Assembly: GCA_046160865.1 (NCBI GenBank)
Contig: JBJXHG010000065.1
Location: 1-5,159, forward strand
Direction: 5' to 3'
From: JBJXHG01 sp046160865
GTDB taxonomy: Bacteria > Planctomycetota > UBA1135 > GCA-002686595
Length of the DNA stretch: 5,159 bases
Shown here: in pieces, positions 1 to 5,137 of the stretch
Layout: each line of letters begins with the position of its first letter
Numbering within the stretch: position 1 is the stretch's first letter
The notes under the pieces: model-generated
What the model saw: only the letters and a program-made list of their open reading frames with translations
Told to the model about the DNA's origin: nothing
The model's database searches: none
Made by a program: the position numbers and the translations under genes

Positions 1-141
1 AAGGTCGAGATCGTCGTCGCTGGCAAGGCGCGAGGGTGCAGGCAACCTGTCAGGTTTCCGAACCCGAGCAACGCCGCCAGCGCGGAGGAGATCGAGCTTG
101 GTGAGAGCGAACTTCTGACTCAGGACACTAATGCGGCGCAT
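1..141 (-). CDS. Possible N-terminal fragment of a divergent gene (hypothetical)
   Basis: On the minus strand an ATG at 141-139 opens 47 codons that continue off the left edge. The product starts MRRISVLSQKFALTKLDLL and continues with an Arg/Pro-containing stretch ending DDDLDL. The composition is plausible for a protein, but there is no visible Shine-Dalgarno upstream of the ATG. About two-thirds of third positions are G or C, clearly lower than in the neighbouring confirmed genes. No family is recognised. If real, it would be divergent from the gene at 315 with a 173-base intergenic region. It is mutually exclusive with the plus-strand tail candidate over the same bases. Confidence 0.15.
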   Translation of the reverse strand, partial: MRRISVLSQKFALTKLDLLRAGGVARVRKPDRLPAPSRLASDDDLDL

Positions 142-270
142 GCGCGGAGTACGGCGTCGCGGCCATCGTCGCGGGCGCGCACGCAGCGTGTCGAACGAAA
201 TCTCGGTCGAGCGCATGTGCGTGTCGTGCGCGTTCACGGAGAGCCGGGCTCGACAAGTGCCGACGCGTAG
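1..270 (+). CDS. Possible C-terminal tail of a gene entering from the left (hypothetical)
   Basis: An open plus-strand frame runs from base 1 to a TAG at 268-270 with no start inside the window. It would therefore be the last 89 residues of a gene beginning to the left. The first third looks protein-like: it opens KVEIVVAGKARG, codons often start with G, and roughly 80% of third positions are G or C over the first 36 codons. Past about residue 46 it becomes Arg/Ser/Ala-rich in the way of translated noncoding GC-rich DNA. I recognise no domain. If real, it would end 44 bases before the ornithine cyclodeaminase homologue on the same strand. It conflicts with the minus-strand candidate at 1-141. 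Confidence 0.2.
   Translation, partial: KVEIVVAGKARGCRQPVRFPNPSNAASAEEIELGESELLTQDTNAAHARSTASRPSSRARTQRVERNLGRAHVRVVRVHGEPGSTSADA
44..56. promoter_or_regulatory. Short operator-like dyad
   Basis: AACCTG and CAGGTT form a perfect 6-base inverted repeat around a single central T. The arms are less GC-rich than the surroundings, and the compact spacing is typical of a dimeric repressor half-site pair. It lies 258 bases upstream of the start at 315 and would sit inside either edge-gene candidate, so its role as an operator is only a suggestion. Confidence 0.15.
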
Positions 271-299
271 GCGAGCCTCTCGCACCTCGCTCGGCCGCG

Positions 300-306
300 A
301 GGAGGT
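300..306 (+). promoter_or_regulatory. Strong Shine-Dalgarno of the 315 gene
   Basis: AGGAGGT is a near-complete anti-16S complement, ending 8 bases before the ATG at 315. It fixes the translation start of the ornithine cyclodeaminase homologue. It also argues against the much longer reading frame that opens at 131 in another phase. Confidence 0.85.
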
Positions 307-314
307 TCGTCGAC

Positions 315-1589
315 ATGACCGCGAAGAAATCACGTGCAAGCGCCGCATCGCAGCGCGCGGTCGTCGAGTTCACCGAAGAAGTGAAGCTCGAAGGCCACAT
401 CATCGACTCGTGGACATTGCCCCGAGCGTTCGACGCGGTCATGGACCTCGGCGGCGACTTCGAGGTGCTGTCGATCCAGGTCGGCAAGCACAAGGGCGAG
501 ACGAGCCACGCGCACTTGCGCGTGCGCGCCCGGTCGACCGCGCTGCTCACGACGATCGTGACGCAGCTCCAGGAGCTCGGCGCCGAAGTCGTCAGCGGCA
601 AAGACGTCGAAACGAAGCCCGCGCCGTGCGACGGCGCGCTGCCGCCCGACTTCTACAGCACGTCGAACATGCCGACGGAAGTGCGGCTCGGTGGCAAGTG
701 GGTGCCGGTCGCGGAGATCGAAATGGACGTCGCGATCCTCGTCGATCGTGCGGCCGGTCGCGCGTTCACGCGTCCGATGATCCACGTGAAGCAGGGCGAT
801 GCGGTCGTCGTCGGTTACGACGGCATTCGCGTGCAGCCGCTCGAGCGGGCGCGCGAGTCCGAGGTCTTCAGCTTCATGAACAGCGCCGTCAGCTCGGAGA
901 AGCCGAAGAAGCTCGTCATCCACGAGATCGCGCGCCAGATGCGCGAGATCCGCGCGCACGACGGCAAGATCCTCGTCGTCGCGGGTCCCGCGATCGTGCA
1001 CAGCGGCGCGGGCTCGTACCTCGCCGACTTGATCCGCGACGGCTGGATCCAAGTGCTGTTCGCCGGCAACGCGATCGCGACGCACGACGTCGAGAGCGCG
1101 CTCTTCCGCACGAGCCTCGGCGTCAACCTCGACAGCGGCGTGCCGGTCGAGGGCGGACATCGCCATCACATGCGCGCGATCAACGCGATTCGAACGGCGG
1201 GCTCGCTGAAAGCCGCGGTCGAGCAGGGGATCCTGACGCGCGGGATCATGTACGAAGCGGTGAAGAAGGGGATCCCGATGGTCCTCGCCGGCTCGATCCG
1301 CGACGACGGACCGCTACCTGATGTGGAGACCGATGTATTGGTGGCGCAGGACAAGATGCGCGCGCTCGTGCAGGATCGCGTCGAGATGGCGCTGATGGTG
1401 TGTTCGATGCTGCACAGCATCGCCACCGGCAACTTGCTACCGGCCGCGGTCAAGACCGTCGCGGTCGACATCAATCCCGCCGTCGTGACGAAGCTCGCGG
1501 ATCGTGGATCGTGGCAGGCCGTCGGTCTCGTGACCGACGCCGAGCTCTTCTTGCGTGAGCTCGCGAGCGCGCTGTCGCCGGCCAGCTGA
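315..1589 (+). CDS. Ornithine cyclodeaminase-type enzyme (LOR/SDH conserved region, TIGR00300 family)
   Basis: This 424-residue cytoplasmic protein belongs to the family with an N-terminal LOR/SDH conserved region (Saccharop_dh_N). The family includes archaeal-type ornithine cyclodeaminase and the C-terminal half of cyanobacterial AgrE/ArgZ. The expected reaction is NAD-dependent conversion of L-ornithine to L-proline and ammonia. Residues 19-115 carry the N-terminal region, with the hallmark GHIIDSWTLPRAFD (27-40) followed by MDLGGDFE. Residues 112-175 include FYSTSNMPTEVRLGGKW and the GD-VVVGYDGIRV stretch. The dinucleotide-binding part spans about 218-260: KILVVAGPAIVHSGAG, then FAGNAIATHDVE. 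Downstream come a His-rich GGHRHHM (280-286) and the MVLAGSIRDDGPLPDV block. The arginine dihydrolase domain of ArgZ/AgrE is absent, so it should not act on arginine. The start is set by AGGAGGT 8 bases upstream. It converges on the next gene with 6 bases between stops. Family membership is strong; the exact substrate is inferred from homologues. Confidence 0.9.
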   Translation: MTAKKSRASAASQRAVVEFTEEVKLEGHIIDSWTLPRAFDAVMDLGGDFEVLSIQVGKHKGETSHAHLRVRARSTALLTTIVTQLQELGAEVVSGKDVETKPAPCDGALPPDFYSTSNMPTEVRLGGKWVPVAEIEMDVAILVDRAAGRAFTRPMIHVKQGDAVVVGYDGIRVQPLERARESEVFSFMNSAVSSEKPKKLVIHEIARQMREIRAHDGKILVVAGPAIVHSGAGSYLADLIRDGWIQVLFAGNAIATHDVESALFRTSLGVNLDSGVPVEGGHRHHMRAINAIRTAGSLKAAVEQGILTRGIMYEAVKKGIPMVLAGSIRDDGPLPDVETDVLVAQDKMRALVQDRVEMALMVCSMLHSIATGNLLPAAVKTVAVDINPAVVTKLADRGSWQAVGLVTDAELFLRELASALSPAS

Positions 1590-1612
1590 TCGTCGCTACT
1601 GCGACGGCAGCT
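1584..1612. terminator. Hairpin spanning both convergent stop codons (possible bidirectional terminator)
   Basis: AGCTG (1584-1588) pairs with CAGCT (1608-1612) and CGTCGC (1591-1596) pairs with GCGACG (1601-1606) around the loop TACT. T1590 can wobble with G1607, leaving A1589 as a single bulge. The structure includes the TGA of the plus-strand gene and the TAG of the minus-strand gene. Neither side is followed by a T-run, so it is not a classical intrinsic terminator. It is the only strong fold between two head-on genes separated by 6 bases. Confidence 0.4.
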
Positions 1613-3692
1613 CGATCACGCGCGCCTTGGTCAGCCACTGCGCTTCTTCGAGGTTCGGCTCCCAGCGGTTCTCGCCGGCTCGAAGTTCGATCTCTTGCGT
1701 CACCGTCTTGCGCGAGAGCTGATTCGCGCCGCCGGTCCACACGACGCGGTAGCGGCCGGGCTCGCCCGCGGCGAAGCGGAACTGGCCGTCTGCGTCGATC
1801 TCGCACGCGTCGACGACCAGCGGTGGCGACGTCGTCGTGTACAGCTTGGCCGCGCCGATCTGCGACGGCTTGCCGGCGACGCGCATCGCGCCGAGCACGA
1901 CGCACGCCTTGCGCACGCGCAGGTCGAGATCGCGGCTCGTGCTCGCTTCGTTCGCGACCGTACACGCGAACGGAAGGCCGAGCTGCTCGATGTCGCCAGC
2001 GCGGCGTGACGGCGGGAACACGGCGCGCACGAGCCAGCCGCCCGGCGTGGCGTGATCGATCCGGTACGTGTCGTCGTCGCCGACCGGCACGCGAATGCGC
2101 TGCGTCATGTTCGTGCCGTAATCGTTGCTCGTGCGATCGCGGTAGGCCTCGACCAGGAGTCCGGTCGGATCCGCGCCTTCTGGCAGCGTCACACGGCCCG
2201 CGATCGTTCCGCCGCGTCCGAGCTCGATCGCGACGTCGTGCGAGCCCGACCAGGCCGGGTTCGACAGCGTTTCGCTGTGCCCGCGTGCCCACGCGCGCAC
2301 GCGCACTTCGCCCGCGGAGCGCGCGAGCGGCAGCTCGAACCGCCCTTGCGCATCGGCGGTCGTGTGCACGCCGATCACCGGCGTAACGATCTTCGCGTAG
2401 CCTTCGATGCTCGTGCTCGCGAGCGGCGTCGAATCCGGACGCACGACCTGCACGAACGCTCCGGCGACCGGCTTTCCACCCGCGGTCACGCGTCCGGAGA
2501 TCCCCGGCAGCTTGTCGAGCGACGCGCTGATCGTCGGCGGCAGCGACTTCGGATCGTACGGGCCGAAGTCCTTCGACGCGTGCAACCGCGAGCGCAACAC
2601 GAGCGTGAACTCGCGCGAAGGCGCGCGCAGCTGTGCGATGCCGCCCGGATGGCGCGCGTCGGGCACGTCCTCTTGCGCGCCGCCGCGCGCGCGTTGGAAG
2701 CGCAGCGCCCAGCCGAACTCTTCGATCGGCTTGCCGCTCGCGTCCTTCACTTCGAGCGCGATCGTCTTCAGCTCCGGGAGCACGATCTGCACCGCGCGGT
2801 CTCCCGGCACCGCATCGGCGTACGACACCTCGCCGAATCGACCGGCCGGATCCTCGACGTCGATCAAGAACGCCGCGTCGGGCCGATCGGGTAGATAGAG
2901 GTCGAATCGGCCCTGGTCGTCCGCGACGGCTTGCGCGGGGAGCTTCGTCGCACCATCGGGCTCGCGGATCAGCGTGCGCAGCTCGGCGCCCGCCACCGGC
3001 TTGCCGCTCGCGTCGACGACCGTGCCGGACACGATCTGGTCATCGGGTAGCGCCTCGAGCATGAAGTCGAGATCCGCGAGCGCGTCGCCGGGCTTCACGT
3101 CGAGCTCGGGCAGGCTCTTCCAGCGCGTGCGCTCGTGGCGCGCCCACACGCGCAGCTTGCCGGGCGCCAGCCCGAACAGCTGATAGCGGCCTTGTGCGTC
3201 GCTGGTCGCGACGATCGCGCCCTTTTTCAATGCGCGTCCGGCCGCTCGTTCGGGGATCGCACGCACCGTCGCGCCGGCGACGGGCTTGTGGTCGCGATCG
3301 ACGACGCGCCCGCTCGCAGACGCACCGGGCTCGAGCACGATGTCGCCGAGATCGAGCTCCATGCCGCGCAGCATCTTCCCGCTGAGCGTCTCGAGCTGGA
3401 ATCCGGGCGCTTCGGCGATCGCCTCGAAGCCGTGCTCTTCGTCCGGCCACGTCCACGGGATCTCGAGTACGAGCGCACCGTTCGGCCCGCTCTTGCCGAG
3501 CGATTCGCGCCGATCCTGCACGCGCAACTTCACCTCGACGCCGACGACCGGGTTCTTCTGCGCGTCGACGAAGCGCAGCCAGACTTGCTGGCGTTCGGGT
3601 GCTTGCGCGGATGCGGGCACGACAGCGCCGGCCAGCGCGATGACAGCAGCGGTGAGACGGACGAAGCGTGGGAGAGCGGTACGGCGGATCAT
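1596..3692 (-). CDS. Secreted protein with tandem carboxypeptidase-regulatory-like (Ig-fold) repeats
   Basis: This 698-residue exported protein has a Sec signal peptide. It has basic RR at 3-4, a hydrophobic core at about 13-25, and a likely signal peptidase I cut after PASA (residues 26-29). There is no lipobox and no later membrane segment, so the product is periplasmic or extracellular. The mature part is a chain of about seven beta-sandwich units of the CarboxypepD_reg type, at roughly 37-121, 126-212, 221-306, 310-368, 397-491, 496-560 and 595-670. Several units begin with the typical 'sGxVvdasGKPVAGA' strand: KPVAGA occurs at 136, 231 and 407, with variants at 46 and 321. Units 2, 3, 5 and 7 have a central D-x-x-G-R/Q-F/Y strand: SDAQGRY 164-170, ADDQGRF 257-263, ADAQGRF 446-452 and DADGQF 633-638. 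No catalytic domain is seen. Such proteins usually bind surfaces or carbohydrate, but the ligand is unknown. The start ATG has AGGA 9 bases upstream. It is the last gene of a same-strand trio. Confidence 0.85.
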   Translation of the reverse strand: MIRRTALPRFVRLTAAVIALAGAVVPASAQAPERQQVWLRFVDAQKNPVVGVEVKLRVQDRRESLGKSGPNGALVLEIPWTWPDEEHGFEAIAEAPGFQLETLSGKMLRGMELDLGDIVLEPGASASGRVVDRDHKPVAGATVRAIPERAAGRALKKGAIVATSDAQGRYQLFGLAPGKLRVWARHERTRWKSLPELDVKPGDALADLDFMLEALPDDQIVSGTVVDASGKPVAGAELRTLIREPDGATKLPAQAVADDQGRFDLYLPDRPDAAFLIDVEDPAGRFGEVSYADAVPGDRAVQIVLPELKTIALEVKDASGKPIEEFGWALRFQRARGGAQEDVPDARHPGGIAQLRAPSREFTLVLRSRLHASKDFGPYDPKSLPPTISASLDKLPGISGRVTAGGKPVAGAFVQVVRPDSTPLASTSIEGYAKIVTPVIGVHTTADAQGRFELPLARSAGEVRVRAWARGHSETLSNPAWSGSHDVAIELGRGGTIAGRVTLPEGADPTGLLVEAYRDRTSNDYGTNMTQRIRVPVGDDDTYRIDHATPGGWLVRAVFPPSRRAGDIEQLGLPFACTVANEASTSRDLDLRVRKACVVLGAMRVAGKPSQIGAAKLYTTTSPPLVVDACEIDADGQFRFAAGEPGRYRVVWTGGANQLSRKTVTQEIELRAGENRWEPNLEEAQWLTKARVIELPSQ

Positions 3693-3770
3693 GGTCGTGG
3701 GTCCTGAAACGAAGGCGCCTCGGATGGCGTCGCGCTTACGCAGCCGTCGCGCGCGTGTTGAGTCGCGCTC
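3693..3770 (-). other. 78-base gap inside the minus-strand cluster
   Basis: This gap separates the stop of the lipoprotein-like gene from the start of the repeat protein. On the minus strand it ends with AGGA (bases 3705-3702), the likely ribosome binding site for the ATG at 3692. It contains an 8-base palindrome AGGCGCCT (3713-3720) and two copies of GCGCGACG-like sequence. I see no clear -35/-10 pair and no terminator with a T-run, so transcription may simply read through. Confidence 0.4.
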
Positions 3771-4361
3771 TCAAGGGTTCTGCTTGCGCGTCGCGAGCTC
3801 GTAGGGTGTCGGCTTGCGGAAGCGCGCGTTGAGCACGGCTTCCTTCTTCACGAGCTCGGCCATCGGCTCGACGCCCATCGCCACGCGATCGGCGTCGGTC
3901 GTGCGCGGATCGCACGGGTAGAGATGCCAGCGTCCGGTCAGCGCGTCGCGCACGTACTGCGTGCCGTACATCTGGTGCATGCCCTGCTTCAGGAGCTGCT
4001 TGTCGAACGCTTCGGCTGCGACGCGCGTGCCCTTCGCTTCGCCGAGCTTCGCCGCCTGCAGGCCGAGCGTGCGCGCGAGCTCGAGGTCCGACGTGTCGTC
4101 GCTCTCGACGAGCAGGATCGACGCCTTCAAGAGCTCGTCGGCTGTCGAGAGCTCACCCGCGGCCGCGATCGCGCGCGCGTCGGCGGCACGCCGTTGCTGC
4201 GCTCCGCCGGACGCGGACGACATGCGCTCGACGTCGCTCTGGTCAGCCAAGTCGCGTTCGAACTCCTGGTACAGCTTCGAAATGCGAGTTGCGTTCGACG
4301 CGCACGAAGCGCTGATGCCGATGTAGAGCGCGAGCACGACGCGCTGGAGGACGTTGGCCAT
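3771..4361 (-). CDS. Probable lipoprotein with DUF6624-like C-terminal half
   Basis: This 196-residue protein has an N-terminal hydrophobic segment (4-19) ending in ISASC with Cys20, a loose lipobox (Ser rather than Leu/Val at -3). It is probably lipid-anchored but could instead be an ordinary signal-peptide protein. Residues 25-45 are helical and charged (LYQEFERDLADQSDVER). Residues 55-120 read as a pair of Ala-rich helices like a TPR-type hairpin (TADELLKASILL, then LELARTLGLQAAKLGEA). The distinctive C-terminal part has MYGTQY (131-136), W145-HLYPCDP and TTDADRVAMGVEPMAEL (154-170). The YGTQ ... D-R...-G-P-L layout resembles what I recall of the DUF6624 family, whose function is not known to me. 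It starts 10 bases after the Smr stop, with no other in-frame start before an upstream stop at 4392-4394. The Shine-Dalgarno is weak, so translational coupling to Smr is likely. The gene is confident; the family name is tentative. Confidence 0.75.
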   Translation of the reverse strand: MANVLQRVVLALYIGISASCASNATRISKLYQEFERDLADQSDVERMSSASGGAQQRRAADARAIAAAGELSTADELLKASILLVESDDTSDLELARTLGLQAAKLGEAKGTRVAAEAFDKQLLKQGMHQMYGTQYVRDALTGRWHLYPCDPRTTDADRVAMGVEPMAELVKKEAVLNARFRKPTPYELATRKQNP

Positions 4362-4371
4362 GCCGCCATCG

Positions 4372-4728
4372 TCACTCGCGCTCGTCGTCGGTCAAGTCCC
4401 CGCGCGCTCGGCCGCCCGCGCGCAGATGCACGAGCAGCGCACCGCCGCGACTGTGCAACTCGACGGCGACGACACCGTGGCGTACGCCGTCGGCACCGGC
4501 GAGCCAAGCTTCGACGCGCGGGCGGAGGACCGGCTGCTGCGTGCGGTTGCCGAAGCCGCGACCCGTGATGACGAGCAGTCGATCCTCGCGCCGCATGCGG
4601 CACGCGTGGAGCTCTTGGGCCAGGCGCCGCAAAGCCTGCTCGGGCGGCAGGCCGTGCAGATCGACCTGCGCGTCGGGCTCGTCCGAACCGCGCCGAAAGC
4701 CGTTCTCTGGGTCACGATGCCGGGCCAC
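4372..4728 (-). CDS. Stand-alone Smr (small MutS-related) domain protein
   Basis: This 118-residue cytoplasmic protein is almost entirely one Smr domain. Visible motifs in order are VDLHG (22-26, the conserved DxH motif), a helix of about 29-43 (PEQALRRLAQEL), VITGRGFGN (53-61, the TGxG/HGKG loop), VLRPRVEAWL (67-76) and the closing strand RGGALLVHL (94-102). It has no MutS or other fused domain. In known Smr proteins such as E. coli SmrB the D-x-H motif supports RNA endonuclease activity on stalled ribosomes. Here the same role is inference, since the flanking extensions that recruit SmrB to ribosomes are missing. The start is a GTG: an in-frame TAA lies at 4740-4738, the next Met is residue 45, and no Shine-Dalgarno is seen. 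The mRNA may be leaderless. It is the first gene of the minus-strand trio, 10 bases from the next start. Confidence 0.88.
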   Translation of the reverse strand: MARHRDPENGFRRGSDEPDAQVDLHGLPPEQALRRLAQELHACRMRREDRLLVITGRGFGNRTQQPVLRPRVEAWLAGADGVRHGVVAVELHSRGGALLVHLRAGGRARGDLTDDERE

Positions 4729-4734
4729 GGTCAG

Positions 4735-4740
4735 ATTTTA
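4735..4740 (-). promoter_or_regulatory. Candidate -10 element for a leaderless Smr transcript
   Basis: On the minus strand the sequence reads TAAAAT, one mismatch from TATAAT, in an otherwise GC-rich stretch. A transcript starting 7 bases downstream of the hexamer would begin exactly on the GTG start codon at 4728. No TTGACA-like -35 is visible at normal spacing (GCGGGA at about 17 bases). The element is suggested, not proven. Confidence 0.35.
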
Positions 4741-4837
4741 TGCACACGGCACTCCGCTCCCGCCGACCTACACGTATGCTGCTCGTGCTTTTCCGGGTCT
4801 CTAGAGCCTGGGGGAGCGAGGGCTCGGCCCTCCTAAC

Positions 4838-4849
4838 GTTCGATCGAAC
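4838..4849. promoter_or_regulatory. 12-base palindrome, possible operator
   Basis: GTTCGATCGAAC is perfectly self-complementary with no spacer. It lies 46 bases upstream of the ATG at 4896, between two small hairpins. Its compact symmetry is what a dimeric repressor would need. The bound factor is unknown, and one 12-base palindrome in a GC-rich genome could be chance. Confidence 0.3.
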
Positions 4850-4877
4850 CAGCTGGCCGCACATCCGGCCGCTCATA

Positions 4878-4885
4878 GAGAAGGA
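4878..4885 (+). promoter_or_regulatory. Shine-Dalgarno of the 4896 gene
   Basis: GAGAAGGA lies 10 bases before the ATG at 4896, in the most A-rich stretch of the leader. It supports this start over the upstream in-frame ATG at 4740, which has no such site. Confidence 0.7.
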
Positions 4886-4895
4886 ATTCCAAATC

Positions 4896-5108
4896 ATGAA
4901 GAAAATGATCCTCGGCCTCGCCCTCGTCGGCATGACGTTCGCCTGCAAGACGGACAAGAACGCGGCGATCGCCGATCCGTCCTCGGCCAACATGCCGAAG
5001 GCCGAATGCTGCGAGACCAAGAAGGCGGAATGCAGCGACAAGGCGAAGGCGGAGTGCAGCAAGGACGCCGCCAAGGTTTGCCCGGTCACGGGCAAGGCCG
5101 AAGGCTGA
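4896..5108 (+). CDS. Small cysteine-rich probable lipoprotein with an eight-residue repeat
   Basis: This is a 70-residue precursor. A short basic start (MKKM) precedes a hydrophobic segment (5-16) and Cys17 in the context MTFAC, a non-canonical lipobox, so lipidation is likely but not certain. The mature part has four cysteines at exactly eight-residue spacing: C38, C46, C54 and C62. The first three sit in KAEC repeats at 35-38, 43-46 and 51-54, with an extra C39. The last is in VCPVTGK. The rest is Lys/Glu/Asp/Ala-rich and hydrophilic. CPVTG-like motifs and dense cysteines occur in metal-handling proteins, so periplasmic metal or redox binding is a guess. The ATG at 4896 is preferred because GAGAAGGA (4878-4885) precedes it by 10 bases and a signal peptide follows directly. 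A frame opening at 4740 gives an unconvincing extension. I recognise no named family. Confidence 0.82.
   Translation: MKKMILGLALVGMTFACKTDKNAAIADPSSANMPKAECCETKKAECSDKAKAECSKDAAKVCPVTGKAEG
4998..5093 (+). repeat. 24-base in-frame tandem repeat (four units, last degenerate)
   Basis: Units begin at 4998, 5022, 5046 and 5070. The first three start AAGGCSGARTGC and encode KAEC plus four variable residues. The fourth keeps only the cysteine in register (KVC in place of KAEC). Synonymous differences (GCC/GCG, GAA/GAG) show the copies have diverged while the amino acids held, which points to selection on the cysteine spacing. Confidence 0.7.
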
Positions 5109-5137
5109 GCGCGAGCCGACTCGCACGAAAAAAAGGA

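Larger units (their letters stand above)
1..314. other. Left-edge region without a confident gene
   Basis: No gene can be called with confidence here. The plus-strand frame starting at base 1 stays open to a TAG at 268-270, and a minus-strand ATG at 139-141 opens a frame that runs off the left edge. These two overlap and cannot both be ordinary genes; each is listed separately at low confidence. The other two plus frames close early, at TGA 102-104 and TGA 116-118. Short dyads are present: AACCTG-T-CAGGTT at 44-56, CTGA-C-TCAG at 115-123 and GCGCATGCGC at 136-145. I found no convincing -35/-10 pair for the gene starting at 315. The last 15 bases hold its Shine-Dalgarno. Confidence 0.6.
4729..4895. 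promoter_or_regulatory. Divergent intergenic region with several dyads
   Basis: The 167 bases between the divergent Smr and cysteine-rich lipoprotein starts must hold at least the promoter of the plus-strand gene. Seen in order: the minus-strand TAAAAT; a plus-strand TATGCT (4775-4780) without a matching -35; a hairpin GAGGGC-TCG-GCCCTC (4818-4832); a 12-base perfect palindrome GTTCGATCGAAC (4838-4849); and a small hairpin GGCCG-CACATC-CGGCC (4855-4870) just before the Shine-Dalgarno. The palindrome is the best operator candidate. I cannot assign a regulator to it. Confidence 0.45.

Noticed and set aside
136..145. GCGCATGCGC palindrome
   Set aside because: Ten-base GC-only dyads around CATG are expected by chance in DNA of this composition.
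330..1169. Minus-strand frame (279 codons) opposite the same gene
   Set aside because: Asp/Arg/Leu/Val-rich composition typical of the reverse complement of a high-GC gene; no motifs or ribosome site.
131..1321. Long plus-strand reading frame (396 codons) overlapping the ornithine cyclodeaminase homologue
   Set aside because: It is Arg-rich, has no recognisable motif and is out of phase with the clearly homologous protein starting at 315, which has a strong Shine-Dalgarno. It is a GC-rich shadow.
1471..2292. Minus-strand frame of 273 codons overlapping two genes
   Set aside because: Almost entirely Arg/Ala/Asp, in the wrong phase relative to the repeat protein, and crosses the convergent junction.
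2052..2894. Plus-strand frame (280 codons) opposite the repeat protein
   Set aside because: Arg/Ala/His-rich shadow; the minus strand carries clear repeated domain signatures and a signal peptide.
4775..4780. TATGCT as a -10 box for the cysteine-rich gene
   Set aside because: No -35-like hexamer at 16-18 bases upstream, and the leader would be over 100 bases long. Not supported enough to list as a promoter.
4740..4895. In-frame upstream extension of the cysteine-rich gene from an ATG at 4740
   Set aside because: No Shine-Dalgarno, and it would bury the signal peptide behind 52 unconvincing residues. The ATG at 4896 has a ribosome site and a proper export signal.
4712..5095. Minus-strand frame with repeated LHSAF-like residues opposite the cysteine-rich gene
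   Set aside because: The repetition is the reverse complement of the KAEC-coding repeat, so it is a by-product of the plus-strand repeat.
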